From the NCBI GenBank assembly GCA_041648895.1, contig JBAZOB010000009.1:1-42609 (forward strand): a stretch of DNA of 42,609 bases, written 5' to 3'. A program made the position numbers and the translations under genes. Positions 1 to 8,116 of the stretch are shown here, in pieces. The notes under the pieces were generated by a model. It did not search any database. It saw only the letters and a list, made by a program, of their open reading frames with translations, and had not been told where the DNA came from. The number at the start of each line of letters is the position of its first letter. Within the stretch, counting starts at the first letter, position 1. Origin of the DNA: JBAZOB01 sp041648895 (GTDB lineage Bacteria > Patescibacteriota > JAHJAL01).

Positions 1-1
1 G

Positions 2-1282
2 CCGGATAGCGAAATATTTTACTGGACACCGGACGATATCCCGCCACCGGAAAAATATGACCCCAATGATAGTAACTGGGTGGAAATCTGGAATAACGTT
101 TTCATGCAATACAACAAAACTACTGAGGGAAAATTTGAACCCTTGGCCCAGTTCAATGTTGACACCGGCCTGGGTTTTGAAAGACTGGTCATGATTCTTA
201 ATCAAAAACAATCGGTCTATGAAACCAGTCTTTTTCAACCCTTACACGAAATATTAATCAAGTACATTGACCGTCGCGATCTCCGCTCGGAAAGAATTGT
301 CCTTGATCACGTCCGCACCGCCATTTTCTTATTAGCCGAGAAAATCACTCCCTCCAATTTGGAACAAGGTTATGTCTTGCGCAAAATCATTCGTAGGGCC
401 ATTCGCCATATGCGACAACTGGAAGTAAAAAATAAAGATTATACCGAACTTTTCCGCGCTCTGACGATAGAATTAGTCACTGGTGAAAATTTTGATTACT
501 CTTATAGTGACTACTATCCCGAGTTAAAAAACAATTTAGATTTTGTGATCGATGAATTAATCCAGGAAACTAACCGCTTTACCCAGGTTCTGGAAAGAGG
601 CATTAAAGAATTGGACAAATACCTGCGGCAAAACCCCCGTCAACTTTCCGGTCGTTTAACGTTTAAATTGTATGACACCTACGGTTTCCCCATCGAAATG
701 ACGCAAGAAATGGCGGGTGAGCAGGGGATAGAAGTTGATGTCGCCGGCTATGCCAAAGCTTTTGCCAAACATCAGCAATTATCACAATTATCTAGCGCCG
801 CCAAATTTAAAGGCGGATTAGCCGATCATTCAGCCAAAACCACCGCCTACCACACTGCCACCCATATTCTACACGCCGTTTTGCGGCAAGAATTGGGCGA
901 ACACGTGGAGCAAAAAGGCAGCAATATCACTGCCGAGCGCCTACGCTTTGACTTCTCCCATCCCGACAAGCTCACTCCTGATCAAATTATAAATATCGAA
1001 GCCAAAGTCAACCAAATTTTCCAGCAGGATATTGAAGTCGTAAAAGAAGAGATGCCCGTCGAACAAGCCTTGGCAGAAGGCGCTCTGGGCCTCTTCGCCG
1101 AAAAATACGGCGCCCAAGTCAGTGTTTACACAATTCGCGATAAAAAAACTAGTGTTATCTATTCCAAAGAAATTTGTGGCGGACCCCACGTCGTCGATAA
1201 CGCTAATTTTGGCACCTTCAAAATTATCAAAGAAGAAAGTTCTTCCGCCGGGGTCAGAAGAATAAAAGCTGTTATTGAATAA
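2..1282 (+). CDS. alaS: alanyl-tRNA synthetase, 3' part (5' end outside window)
   Basis: This enzyme charges tRNA-Ala and clears mischarged tRNA. The frame is open from base 2 and begins inside the catalytic domain, with PDSEIFYW followed by the family block VEIWNNVFMQYNK. The GTG at 80 is internal, not a start. The editing domain is present and keeps both zinc-binding pairs: HTATH near the middle and CGGPH close to the end. The protein stops directly after SSSAGVRRIKAVIE. In typical bacterial AlaRS (about 870 residues) that point leads into the C-terminal C-Ala/DHHA1 domain, which is absent. No frameshifted remnant is visible downstream, only a hairpin-rich spacer, so the short form looks natural. 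Identity is certain; the N-terminal half lies outside the window. Confidence 0.97.
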   Translation, partial: PDSEIFYWTPDDIPPPEKYDPNDSNWVEIWNNVFMQYNKTTEGKFEPLAQFNVDTGLGFERLVMILNQKQSVYETSLFQPLHEILIKYIDRRDLRSERIVLDHVRTAIFLLAEKITPSNLEQGYVLRKIIRRAIRHMRQLEVKNKDYTELFRALTIELVTGENFDYSYSDYYPELKNNLDFVIDELIQETNRFTQVLERGIKELDKYLRQNPRQLSGRLTFKLYDTYGFPIEMTQEMAGEQGIEVDVAGYAKAFAKHQQLSQLSSAAKFKGGLADHSAKTTAYHTATHILHAVLRQELGEHVEQKGSNITAERLRFDFSHPDKLTPDQIINIEAKVNQIFQQDIEVVKEEMPVEQALAEGALGLFAEKYGAQVSVYTIRDKKTSVIYSKEICGGPHVVDNANFGTFKIIKEESSSAGVRRIKAVIE

Positions 1283-1405
1283 TTATTAATTTATGAGTCG
1301 TGAGATAATTTGTCATTCCCCCTGTCATCCCCGCTCAAGGCGGGGATGACACATAAAGAAATTAATTCACACCACTCATTAATTATTCATTATTAATTAT
1401 TCATT
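1281..1405. repeat. imperfect inverted repeat with nested GTCATCC hairpin
   Basis: The outer arms are imperfect complements. The left arm contains ATGAGTCGTGAGATAATTT; the reverse complement of the right arm contains ATGAGTGGTGTGAATTAATTT. The right side runs into a 28-bp AT-rich stretch (1378-1405) that recurs exactly at 30555-30582. The outer sequence is related to the arms of the palindromes at 2728 and 27189. Confidence 0.7.
1324..1350. repeat. GTCATCCCCGC hairpin
   Basis: A perfect 11-bp stem, GTCATCCCCGC/GCGGGGATGAC, encloses the 5-nt loop TCAAG. The same stem and loop reappear inside the composite element at 4871-5059. It is far more GC-rich than its surroundings. It could act as a terminator for alaS, but no T-tract follows it. 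Confidence 0.85.
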
Positions 1406-1432
1406 TATCCTGTAATTCGTAATTATTTTATC

Positions 1433-1441
1433 TGCTATAAT
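1433..1441 (+). promoter_or_regulatory. extended -10 box for the ftsA-like gene
   Basis: TGCTATAAT matches TGnTATAAT perfectly, 36 bases before the ATG at 1478. No good -35 hexamer is visible 16-18 bp upstream, as is common for extended -10 promoters. Confidence 0.55.
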
Positions 1442-1477
1442 AAAAATAGTAGATTTATAATAAATAAATCGGTATAC

Positions 1478-2728
1478 ATGGGTTTATTTTCTTTTCTACA
1501 AAGTAAAAAAACAGATGATGAAAATTTTCTCGTCTTGGATATTGGTAGCAATACGATTCGAGCTTTGATTGTAAAAATTGAAGCCGAAAATGATAAAGGC
1601 TATGTGGTTGGCTATGGACATGAAGGCCTGCCTTTTAACAATATTTCGTATCGTCAAATAACCAATATTAGTGCCGTGGTCAATAAAGCCGCTCTGGCCA
1701 TCGAAAAAGCTGCCAATTTAGCTGGCGAAAAACCTATCAATGTCGTGGCGGGATTATCCGGCCCCCTGTTGATTAGCGGCTTAGGTCAAGCTGTTCATCA
1801 TCGCCTCAAACCAGCCCAAAAAATTACTCCTGCCGAATTGCAAACTATTTTTACTCAAATACAAAATCAGAATAAACAAGAACAAATAGCCAAACTAGCC
1901 AAAAATAAGACTAATTATCAAATAGAGCTCGTCAACGCGGCGATAACACAAGTATTCATCGACGATATGCCCGTAGAAAATCCCATCAATTTTATCGGGC
2001 GGGAAATTGTGATCAAGTTCTATTATTCATACGCGCCGCTTAGGCAAATTGGTGCCCTCCAATCAGTTATCGACGAACTAAAATTAAACCTCGTTAGCGT
2101 TATCAATGAATCATATGCCATGAGTAAAGCCATCGATATTAGTCACTATCAATATCACGATTCAATTTTGATTGATATCGGTGGTGACACTAGCAATATT
2201 GCCTGTATTCAAAAAGGTCAATTAATTTTTACCGCTTGTATCAATACTGGCTGTCGTTGTTTTATTGAAGCCCTGGCCAAAGAGATGGATATTTCACCAG
2301 CCAAAGCCGACCAATATATTAAAGATTATTCCGATGATCTTCTGGCCGATGAAACCAAGCATCAATTTAATCAATTATTCCACCCTGTAGCTCAAAAGTG
2401 GCGAGATAAATTAGCCACCGAGCTAGCCAAGCATGATTTAACTGAATATCCGCGGAAAATTTATATCTATGGCGGGGGGGCCATGATCCCGGAAATACCA
2501 CAGATATTATCGCAACCATGGTCCAAGCCAATAAATTTTACCAATCAACCCACCGTCAAAATGATTCATCCCATTGATATCGAAAAAATAGTTGATAAAA
2601 CTACGCACATCAAGAACTCTCTTGATATCAATGCCTTATCATTAGCCACGCTGGGACTAAAATTTAGTAATGCCGATTCCCCCCGAGAAAAATTTATCAA
2701 AAGAGTGATGCAAACTATCCGCACATAA
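1478..2728 (+). CDS. FtsA-like actin-family cell-division protein
   Basis: The 416-residue protein has an actin/HSP70 ATPase fold. FtsA proteins tether FtsZ to the membrane and recruit the divisome. Visible motifs are phosphate-1 (FLVLDIGSNTIRALI, about 18-32), a putative SHS2/1C segment (INVVAGLSG region, about 87 onward), phosphate-2 (ILIDIGGDTSNIA, about 230) and an adenosine-binding loop (IYGGGAMIPEI, about 332). The last 15 residues (REKFIKRVMQTIRT) form a basic amphipathic segment like the FtsA membrane-targeting helix. PilM shares the fold and is the main alternative, but no pilus genes lie nearby and the C-terminal helix favours FtsA. It stands alone between two inverted-repeat gaps, with an extended -10 upstream. 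Confidence 0.72.
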   Translation: MGLFSFLQSKKTDDENFLVLDIGSNTIRALIVKIEAENDKGYVVGYGHEGLPFNNISYRQITNISAVVNKAALAIEKAANLAGEKPINVVAGLSGPLLISGLGQAVHHRLKPAQKITPAELQTIFTQIQNQNKQEQIAKLAKNKTNYQIELVNAAITQVFIDDMPVENPINFIGREIVIKFYYSYAPLRQIGALQSVIDELKLNLVSVINESYAMSKAIDISHYQYHDSILIDIGGDTSNIACIQKGQLIFTACINTGCRCFIEALAKEMDISPAKADQYIKDYSDDLLADETKHQFNQLFHPVAQKWRDKLATELAKHDLTEYPRKIYIYGGGAMIPEIPQILSQPWSKPINFTNQPTVKMIHPIDIEKIVDKTTHIKNSLDINALSLATLGLKFSNADSPREKFIKRVMQTIRT

Positions 2729-2915
2729 ACAAATTAGAAATTAGGAATTAACGAGTTGTGTGAATTAATTTTAGTATCTATTAATTATTGGTTTATAACC
2801 TGTATGAGCGTTCATAAATAATACTGACCAAGCCTGAGCGAGTTTTATAAACCAATAATTAATAGATACTAAAATTAATTCACACAACTCGTTAATTCCT
2901 AATTTCTAATTTGTT
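2728..2915. repeat. long perfect palindromic element with conserved core (E2)
   Basis: Arms 2728-2798 and 2845-2915 are exact reverse complements over 71 of 71 positions. They enclose a 46-nt, more GC-rich centre (2799-2844). Read on the minus strand, the centre and its edges show AAAACTCGCT (2837-2846), 24 nt, then AACGCTCATACAGGTT (2797-2812). The same layout occurs on the plus strand in the palindrome at 27189-27409. No ORF lies inside. It fills nearly the whole gap between two co-oriented genes and could also stop or attenuate transcription. Confidence 0.95.
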
Positions 2916-2928
2916 ATTTATAATAAAA

Positions 2929-2934
2929 TATAAT
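2929..2934 (+). promoter_or_regulatory. putative -10 box for the 508-aa membrane protein
   Basis: An exact TATAAT lies 24 bases before the ATG at 2959, immediately outside the palindrome. Any -35 would fall within the palindrome arm, and none is convincing. Confidence 0.4.
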
Positions 2935-2958
2935 CCATAAAAAAGTTGAGGGCGAAAT

Positions 2959-4485
2959 ATGAAAAAATATCTCTATCTTGAACCTGATGAAGATATCGAT
3001 AGTGTCCAAAAAAAGATCGGTCAAAGTAAAGAAAAAAAAATTAATCTGGTCATTCCGGCTCAGGCTAAAGTTTTGAACAACAAAAACCTGCAGGCAATCA
3101 AGGCCAAAATTACCAAGAGTAAAAAAGAATTATTGATTCACACCAATGACCCCGCCGCTACCGCCCTAGCTAAGGCCAATGATCTTCCCATCGCCGCCAC
3201 GTTTTCCCCCGTCGTCAAAAAGATAAGTAATAAAATTGACAATAATAGTAAACCAATAAAGATTGTCTACAAAAAAACGCCGCCCCAAAGCCATGTGACT
3301 CAGCCGGTAGTTAAAAAAACTTCCCTTACGGCCAAAAAACCCGCTCTGGACTCGATCAAGGAGCCAAGTACCCTAACGCAGATAATTTTTGGTGCCTTAT
3401 CGATTATCAGCATAATTGTTATCTTTCTAGTCATTCTCTATGTTGTCCCGCAAACCGACATTATTATCACTACCCAAGCCAACAAGATACCCCTTGATAC
3501 CAATGTCACGTTTGACGTCAACCAAAGTAATGTCGATTACATCAACAACACCCTGCCGGCTCAAATTATCAATATCGAGGAAGAAATTGTTCATGAAGAA
3601 AGAGCTACCGGTGAAATCAATCAAGGCGAGCGAGCCCATGGTACCATTACGGTTCACAATCAATCATCTTCAGCCCTGCCGCTAGTTGGTAATACTCGTT
3701 TTGTTACTGGCGATGGAAAAATATTTCGCAGCACCGGCTCGGTCAACGTTCCGGCCGGTGGTTCGGCCAATGTAGCCGTCATTGCTGATGATATCGGGGA
3801 AGATGGCAATGTCGGCCCAACCAGATTTACCCTGCCGGCTCTACCGGGCACGGAATCAATTATCTATGGCGAATCCAACTCCGCCATGACTGGCGGTACC
3901 AACAATATTACCTACGTTATTTCGGAAGCCGATCTTCAATTTTCCACCACGGAAGTTAAAGATAAGCTCTACGACCAAGCTATTAAAGATATTGAAGATA
4001 AATTACCGCAGGATAAAAAATATATCTCACCCGATATCAATACCATCAATATCATTACCGAATATAGCCAAAAAGTTGGCGATCAAGTTGAAACATTCAA
4101 TATTACTGCCAAAGCCACCTATCCATTTTTAGTTTACGACGCCACCAACCTGCAAGAACTTATCAACCAAAATTTATCTAAGTTAGTCAGTCAAGACCGC
4201 TCCGTTGTTTCCAGCACTACCCCGGAATATACCATCCGGATCATTAGTGCCGATTTAGGAAGCGGTCACGCGACATCCAATATCACCACTCAAGCCATCA
4301 CCACCCCGACCTACAATACTGATTTAATGAAAAAAGATTTGACCGGTAAAAGCAAAGAAGAAGTCAAAGAATATTTTCTGCAATACCCGGAAATCCAACA
4401 AATCGATATTTCTTTCTGGCCGGATTGGGTAAAAAGAGTCAGTAAAATCCCTTCCCGCATTGATATTGAAATTGTTTGGAAATAG
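2959..4485 (+). CDS. membrane-anchored protein with gp47/baseplate-J-like region
   Basis: This 508-residue protein has no firm family assignment. Residues 1-80 form an alpha/beta domain (INLVIPAQAKVLNNKNLQAI, then LLIHTNDPAATALAKANDLP), followed by a Lys/Pro/Ser linker to about 135. One membrane helix spans about 141-163 (IIFGALSIISIIVIFLVILY). The rest is a large, probably extracytoplasmic part. Its segment from about 230 to 295 (SSALPLVGNTRFVTGDGKIF, then a Gly/Asp-rich stretch) resembles the gp47/Baseplate_J pattern of phage and contractile-machine proteins. A similar layout is, from memory, common in CPR genomes. GAGGGC lies 8 bases before the ATG as a possible ribosome-binding site. ruvX starts 4 bases after the stop, so the two are probably co-transcribed. 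The function is unknown. Confidence 0.6.
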   Translation: MKKYLYLEPDEDIDSVQKKIGQSKEKKINLVIPAQAKVLNNKNLQAIKAKITKSKKELLIHTNDPAATALAKANDLPIAATFSPVVKKISNKIDNNSKPIKIVYKKTPPQSHVTQPVVKKTSLTAKKPALDSIKEPSTLTQIIFGALSIISIIVIFLVILYVVPQTDIIITTQANKIPLDTNVTFDVNQSNVDYINNTLPAQIINIEEEIVHEERATGEINQGERAHGTITVHNQSSSALPLVGNTRFVTGDGKIFRSTGSVNVPAGGSANVAVIADDIGEDGNVGPTRFTLPALPGTESIIYGESNSAMTGGTNNITYVISEADLQFSTTEVKDKLYDQAIKDIEDKLPQDKKYISPDINTINIITEYSQKVGDQVETFNITAKATYPFLVYDATNLQELINQNLSKLVSQDRSVVSSTTPEYTIRIISADLGSGHATSNITTQAITTPTYNTDLMKKDLTGKSKEEVKEYFLQYPEIQQIDISFWPDWVKRVSKIPSRIDIEIVWK

Positions 4486-4489
4486 CCCT

Positions 4490-4873
4490 ATGAACTATCT
4501 TGCTCTCGATTATGGCAGTAAAAGAGTTGGAGTGGCCTACAAAATTGGCGCCGATCCCGTCGTTCCCACTGACATTATTAACTATCAAGGAACAGATAAT
4601 CTAATTACTCAAATCAATAAACTGGTCACTGACAAAAATATTCAAGCCATTATTATTGGTTTGCCACTCAATCTCAAAGGTCAAAAAGGCTACCAAGCCA
4701 AAATCGTGGTAGAATTTATTACCGCGCTCCAGGCTCAGGTCGGCATACCCATCCAAACGATCGATGAGCGCTTCACCAGCTCCATGTTTAGCGCCATCGA
4801 CAATATTGACAGCTACAGTGCGGCCGAGATTCTTAGCTCATACCTGTCTCGATTGGAAAATACCCATGATTAA
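4490..4873 (+). CDS. ruvX: RuvX/YqgF family pre-16S rRNA nuclease
   Basis: This is an RNase H-fold nuclease of about 127 residues, the usual family size. YqgF acts in 5'-end maturation of 16S rRNA and was first named a putative Holliday junction resolvase. The start was set at MNYLALDYG because the family begins right before the first catalytic-Asp strand; an in-frame ATG 30 bases upstream lies inside the previous gene. Motifs are LALDYGSKRVGVA, AIIIGLPLNLKG and TIDERFTSS, each carrying an expected acidic or structural position, and AAEILSSYL at the end. It sits 4 bases behind the membrane-protein gene. Confidence 0.9.
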   Translation: MNYLALDYGSKRVGVAYKIGADPVVPTDIINYQGTDNLITQINKLVTDKNIQAIIIGLPLNLKGQKGYQAKIVVEFITALQAQVGIPIQTIDERFTSSMFSAIDNIDSYSAAEILSSYLSRLENTHD

Positions 4874-5059
4874 TTACGAATTACGAACGCGAAATCAATT
4901 GGTCATCCCCCTGTCATCCCCGACCGGAAGCGAAGCGCTCCGGTTATCGGGGATCTCATCAATAAGGCGTTTAACAAAACTTAATGATGAGATCCCCGCT
5001 CAAGGCGGGGATGACATGAGAGGGATGGTTAATTAGTGCTACTCATTAATTCGTAATTA
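4871..5059. repeat. composite inverted-repeat element (E3)
   Basis: Terminal arms 4871-4882 and 5048-5059 are exact complements (TAATTACGAATT). Inside are a hairpin with CCGGA/TCCGG between CCCCGA and TCGGGG, a 13-bp inverted repeat GGGGATCTCATCA/TGATGAGATCCCC (4949-4961 and 4985-4997), and the CCCCGC-TCAAG-GCGGGG hairpin also found at 1324. Several alternative pairings are possible. It looks like a GTCATCC-type repeat nested in an AATTACGAATT-type inverted repeat. Confidence 0.8.
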
Positions 5060-5073
5060 TTATTTATTACTCA

Positions 5074-6069
5074 ATGAAAAAAATATTATTAATCATTTTT
5101 ATAATCATTTTCCTCGTCACGACTGTCGGGGCTTTTATTTATTACCAGCAAGGCATGAAATATCAGACCAACACTGACATTACCATTGAAATTGATCCGG
5201 GCGACGATATCACCGTTATTGCCGATAAACTAAGTATAAATAAGGCCGTTTGCTCTCGTTATTTCTTCATATTTTACGCCGCTTTTATTGATCCAGCCGG
5301 CCGCCAAAATATTTTACCGGGCATACATATTTTACCCGCCGGCTCGAATCTACCAACCATTTTTAACTTAATCCAGTCCAATCCCAATCGTGAAATCAGC
5401 CTGACTTTTCCCGAGGGGCTAACTACCGACGAGATCCTCACCAAAATCAATCATGAATTATCTATCCCAATTTCCGAACTACACCAGAGCCTTGACTCGA
5501 CCAATAGTATCAATGCTATCCCTTTTATCTATCCGGACAATGAAAATTTTGAGGGCTTCTTATTTCCCGATACTTATCGTTTTAAAGTTACCGGAGCTGC
5601 CGATGAAGTTATCCCTCGTTTTTTGACCAATTTTCAACAAAAATGGCAGACAGCTACCGCCCAGGCCAGCGTTGATGATCTTGATGACTATGAAATATTG
5701 ATTCTAGCGTCTATAATTGAAAAAGAGGCCAATTCCAGTCTCGAGGAAAAAAAGATTATTTCCGGCATTCTGCATAATCGACTTAATAATGGTATCGCGC
5801 TTGGTGTTAATTCAACTTTAAATTATATTTTGGATCAACCCCAACGAGTTTTCTCTGATTATGAAATTAATTATGATTCTCCCTACAACACCTATCAAAA
5901 TCTAGGTTTACCACCGACTCCAATCTGCAACCCTGGCCTTGACTCAATTATTGCCGCTCTGGATCCAGCCGAAACTGATTATTGGTATTTTCTGCACACT
6001 CCCACTGGTCAAATAATATACGCCAAAACGCTCAGCGAACAGGAAGCCAATATTGAACAATATTTGTAA
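5074..6069 (+). CDS. mltG: endolytic murein transglycosylase MltG
   Basis: MltG (YceG) cleaves nascent glycan strands and helps set their length, acting from the outer face of the cytoplasmic membrane. The 331-residue protein starts with one hydrophobic anchor (KKILLIIFIIIFLVTTVGAFIYY, residues 2-24). A LysM-like region follows, then the YceG domain with ILASIIEKEA (the family's catalytic Glu, about residue 215). The conserved SPYNTYQNLGLPPTPICNPG and the closing WYFLHTPTGQ segment are intact. The length is typical. The start is the only ATG before the anchor, and no Shine-Dalgarno sequence is visible. Its place before mreB and mreC fits a cell-wall growth cluster. Confidence 0.93.
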   Translation: MKKILLIIFIIIFLVTTVGAFIYYQQGMKYQTNTDITIEIDPGDDITVIADKLSINKAVCSRYFFIFYAAFIDPAGRQNILPGIHILPAGSNLPTIFNLIQSNPNREISLTFPEGLTTDEILTKINHELSIPISELHQSLDSTNSINAIPFIYPDNENFEGFLFPDTYRFKVTGAADEVIPRFLTNFQQKWQTATAQASVDDLDDYEILILASIIEKEANSSLEEKKIISGILHNRLNNGIALGVNSTLNYILDQPQRVFSDYEINYDSPYNTYQNLGLPPTPICNPGLDSIIAALDPAETDYWYFLHTPTGQIIYAKTLSEQEANIEQYL

Positions 6070-6073
6070 TAAT

Positions 6074-6216
6074 TGTCATCCTGGAGGCGGAATCCGCCCA
6101 GCTTGCCCGCCTTGGGCGGGGGCGGAGCTCCGGCATCCAGGATCCAGAAATAATATCAGAAAAATTTACTCCTGGATCCTGGATAAGAAGCGCTACGCTT
6201 TCTTTCCAGGATGACA
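6074..6216. repeat. GTCATCCTGGA-type composite palindrome
   Basis: Ends TGTCATCCTGGA (6074-6085) and TCCAGGATGACA (6205-6216) are exact complements. A second inverted pair, CCAGGATCCAG/CTGGATCCTGG, lies at 6137-6147 and 6172-6182. Small GC-rich hairpins (GGCGGAATCCGCC; GCCCGCC/GGCGGGG) and AAGCGCTACGCTT are also present. It fills the mltG-mreB gap and ends 15 bases before the mreB start. Confidence 0.85.
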
Positions 6217-6231
6217 GGATGGGATAAAAAA

Positions 6232-7281
6232 ATGATCAGCAAATTTCTTGGTCTTTTTTCACATGATATCGGCATTGATTTGGGTACCGCCAATACCCTC
6301 GTTTTTGTACGTGGTAAAGGCATAATTATCAACGAACCATCAGTCGTCGCCATCAACAACCGCACCAATCAAATTCTGGCTATTGGGCAGGACGCTTACA
6401 ATATGGTTGGCCGTACCCCCGGACATATTGTGGCCATCAGACCATTGGTCGATGGTGTTGTATCTGATTTTGAAATTACCGAACAAATGCTACGTTATTT
6501 TATTGAAAGAGTCCATCGGGAAACATTTACCATTTTACCTCGTCCTCGGATTGTCATTGGCGTGCCATATGGTGTGACCGAGGTAGAAAAAAGAGCCGCC
6601 CAAGAAGCCTCTATCAATGCCGGGGCCAGAGAAGTATACCTGATCGAAGAACCAATGGCCGCGGCTATTGGTGCCCGTCTGCCCATTCAAGACGCTACTG
6701 GTAGCTTAATCGTCGATATTGGCGGCGGTACCAGTGAAATTGCCGTTATTTCACTTGGTGGTATTGTTACCTCCAAATCGCTGCGTATTGCTGGCGATGA
6801 ATTCAACCAAGATATTATCAACTACGCTCGCAATAAATACAATCTATTACTCGGTGAAAGAACCGCCGAAGAAATTAAAATCAATATCGGTTCAGCCTAT
6901 ATCCAAAATGAACCGGCGGAGATGCTGATGCGCGGCCGTGATCTGGTCACCGGCTTACCCAAACAAATGCCAATTAATGATAAAGAGGTTCGTGAAGCCT
7001 TGTCCGGATCGATCGCCGAAATTATTGATGCCATTGGTTTTACCATTGAAGAAACGCCACCGGAACTATTGGCCGACATTATGGAACGAGGTATTTGGTT
7101 GAGCGGCGGCGGCGCTTTATTGGCCGGTTTAGATCAATTAATATACAAAACCACTTCGATTCCTACTCACATCGTCGACGATCCGTTAACTGCGGTTGTC
7201 CGCGGCACCGGTTACGTTCTCGAAGAATTAGAAACACTAAAAACAGTTTTACTTGACGCTGACTTCCGACCTTCCATGTAG
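6232..7281 (+). CDS. mreB: rod-shape-determining protein MreB
   Basis: MreB is the bacterial actin that guides lateral wall synthesis. It has about 349 residues, the normal length. Nucleotide-binding motifs are DIGIDLGTANTLVFV (phosphate-1), SLIVDIGGGTSEIAVI (phosphate-2) and IWLSGGGALLAGLD (adenosine). RPRIVIGVPYGVTEVE and YLIEEPMAAAIG are also family-specific. I chose the ATG at 6232 (MISKFLGLF) because the in-frame ATG at 6211 lies in the end of the GTCATCC repeat. AGGATGGGAT upstream of 6232 could serve as a weak ribosome-binding site and is partly supplied by the repeat end. mreC follows after 22 bases. Confidence 0.97.
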   Translation: MISKFLGLFSHDIGIDLGTANTLVFVRGKGIIINEPSVVAINNRTNQILAIGQDAYNMVGRTPGHIVAIRPLVDGVVSDFEITEQMLRYFIERVHRETFTILPRPRIVIGVPYGVTEVEKRAAQEASINAGAREVYLIEEPMAAAIGARLPIQDATGSLIVDIGGGTSEIAVISLGGIVTSKSLRIAGDEFNQDIINYARNKYNLLLGERTAEEIKINIGSAYIQNEPAEMLMRGRDLVTGLPKQMPINDKEVREALSGSIAEIIDAIGFTIEETPPELLADIMERGIWLSGGGALLAGLDQLIYKTTSIPTHIVDDPLTAVVRGTGYVLEELETLKTVLLDADFRPSM

Positions 7282-7303
7282 ATAAAGGCTAAAATTAATT
7301 TAC

Positions 7304-8116
7304 ATGAATGGTAAAAAGCCAAAATTAATTTCCAGTCCAAACAAAATAATATCGACTATTATTATCATAGTCTTTTTTGTTTTGGTCTATTTGAATGCTA
7401 ATTTTCTGATCGCCATATATGATTCAATAGTATTATCTGTTCAACAGCCATTTAACAATATTGCCACCAAAATAAACGATTACCAAACTACTTTTAGTCA
7501 ATTTGAAAATATTTTACATGAGAACGAAACCCTCAAACAAAAAAACATTGATTTGTTGCAAGAAAATAATAAATTATTTGTACTCGAGGAAGAAAACCGA
7601 CAGCTGCAGAAATTATTAGACTATAGTCAGAATAATCATGATTATAAATATATTACTGGCCAAGTTTACGCTCAAGATTCCATCAATCTGACCAATACGA
7701 TTCAAGTTGACCAGGGTCAAAATGATGGTGTCAAAGTTGGCGATCATGTTTTGTTAGGTGGTATCTACATTGGTCGGATAATCGAAGCAAATGACCATAC
7801 TGCCTGGGTCAGAGTCATTACTAGCCCAGGCCTATTGGTTGTCGGGCAAATTTCGAGCATCAATACCAACGGCATTGTTAGCGGACAAATTGGTTTTGGC
7901 TTAATCATGAAAGATATTCCGCCGGACGCCAATTTACAAGTTGGTCAAGTTGTCACCACTACCGCCATTGATGCCAATATGCCTGCGGACCTGTTATTGG
8001 GTGAAGTCATTGAGGTCAAACACAATGATCAGAATATTTTTCAAGAAGCCACCCTAAAACCATATTTTGATCTCAAAGAAATCAAGTATGTTTTAATCAA
8101 AATTAATGACCAATGA
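7304..8116 (+). CDS. mreC: rod-shape-determining protein MreC
   Basis: MreC links the MreB cytoskeleton to wall synthases from outside the membrane. The 270-residue protein has a short cytoplasmic N-terminus, one membrane helix (about 14-36, STIIIIVFFVLVYLNANFLI) and a coiled coil rich in Glu, Asn and Leu (about 65-105). The beta-barrel core follows, with TNTIQVDQGQNDGVKVGDHV and the typical late segment DLLLGEVIEV. No mreD is seen; the next gene is recG, whose ATG overlaps the MreC stop as ATGA. MreB, MreC and RecG probably share one transcript. Confidence 0.92.
   Translation: MNGKKPKLISSPNKIISTIIIIVFFVLVYLNANFLIAIYDSIVLSVQQPFNNIATKINDYQTTFSQFENILHENETLKQKNIDLLQENNKLFVLEEENRQLQKLLDYSQNNHDYKYITGQVYAQDSINLTNTIQVDQGQNDGVKVGDHVLLGGIYIGRIIEANDHTAWVRVITSPGLLVVGQISSINTNGIVSGQIGFGLIMKDIPPDANLQVGQVVTTTAIDANMPADLLLGEVIEVKHNDQNIFQEATLKPYFDLKEIKYVLIKINDQ

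Noticed and set aside
2797..2846. Integron attC site in the palindrome core
   Set aside because: The long symmetric arms and the core ends do not show the paired RYYYAAC/GTTRRRY boxes in attC layout, and no integrase or cassette array is present.
4764..5036. Open frame overlapping ruvX and the composite repeat
   Set aside because: It is out of frame with ruvX and reads through hairpin repeats; no family-like sequence.
6211..6231. Upstream ATG for mreB
   Set aside because: It lies in the end of the GTCATCC repeat and adds residues not typical of MreB; 6232 is preferred.
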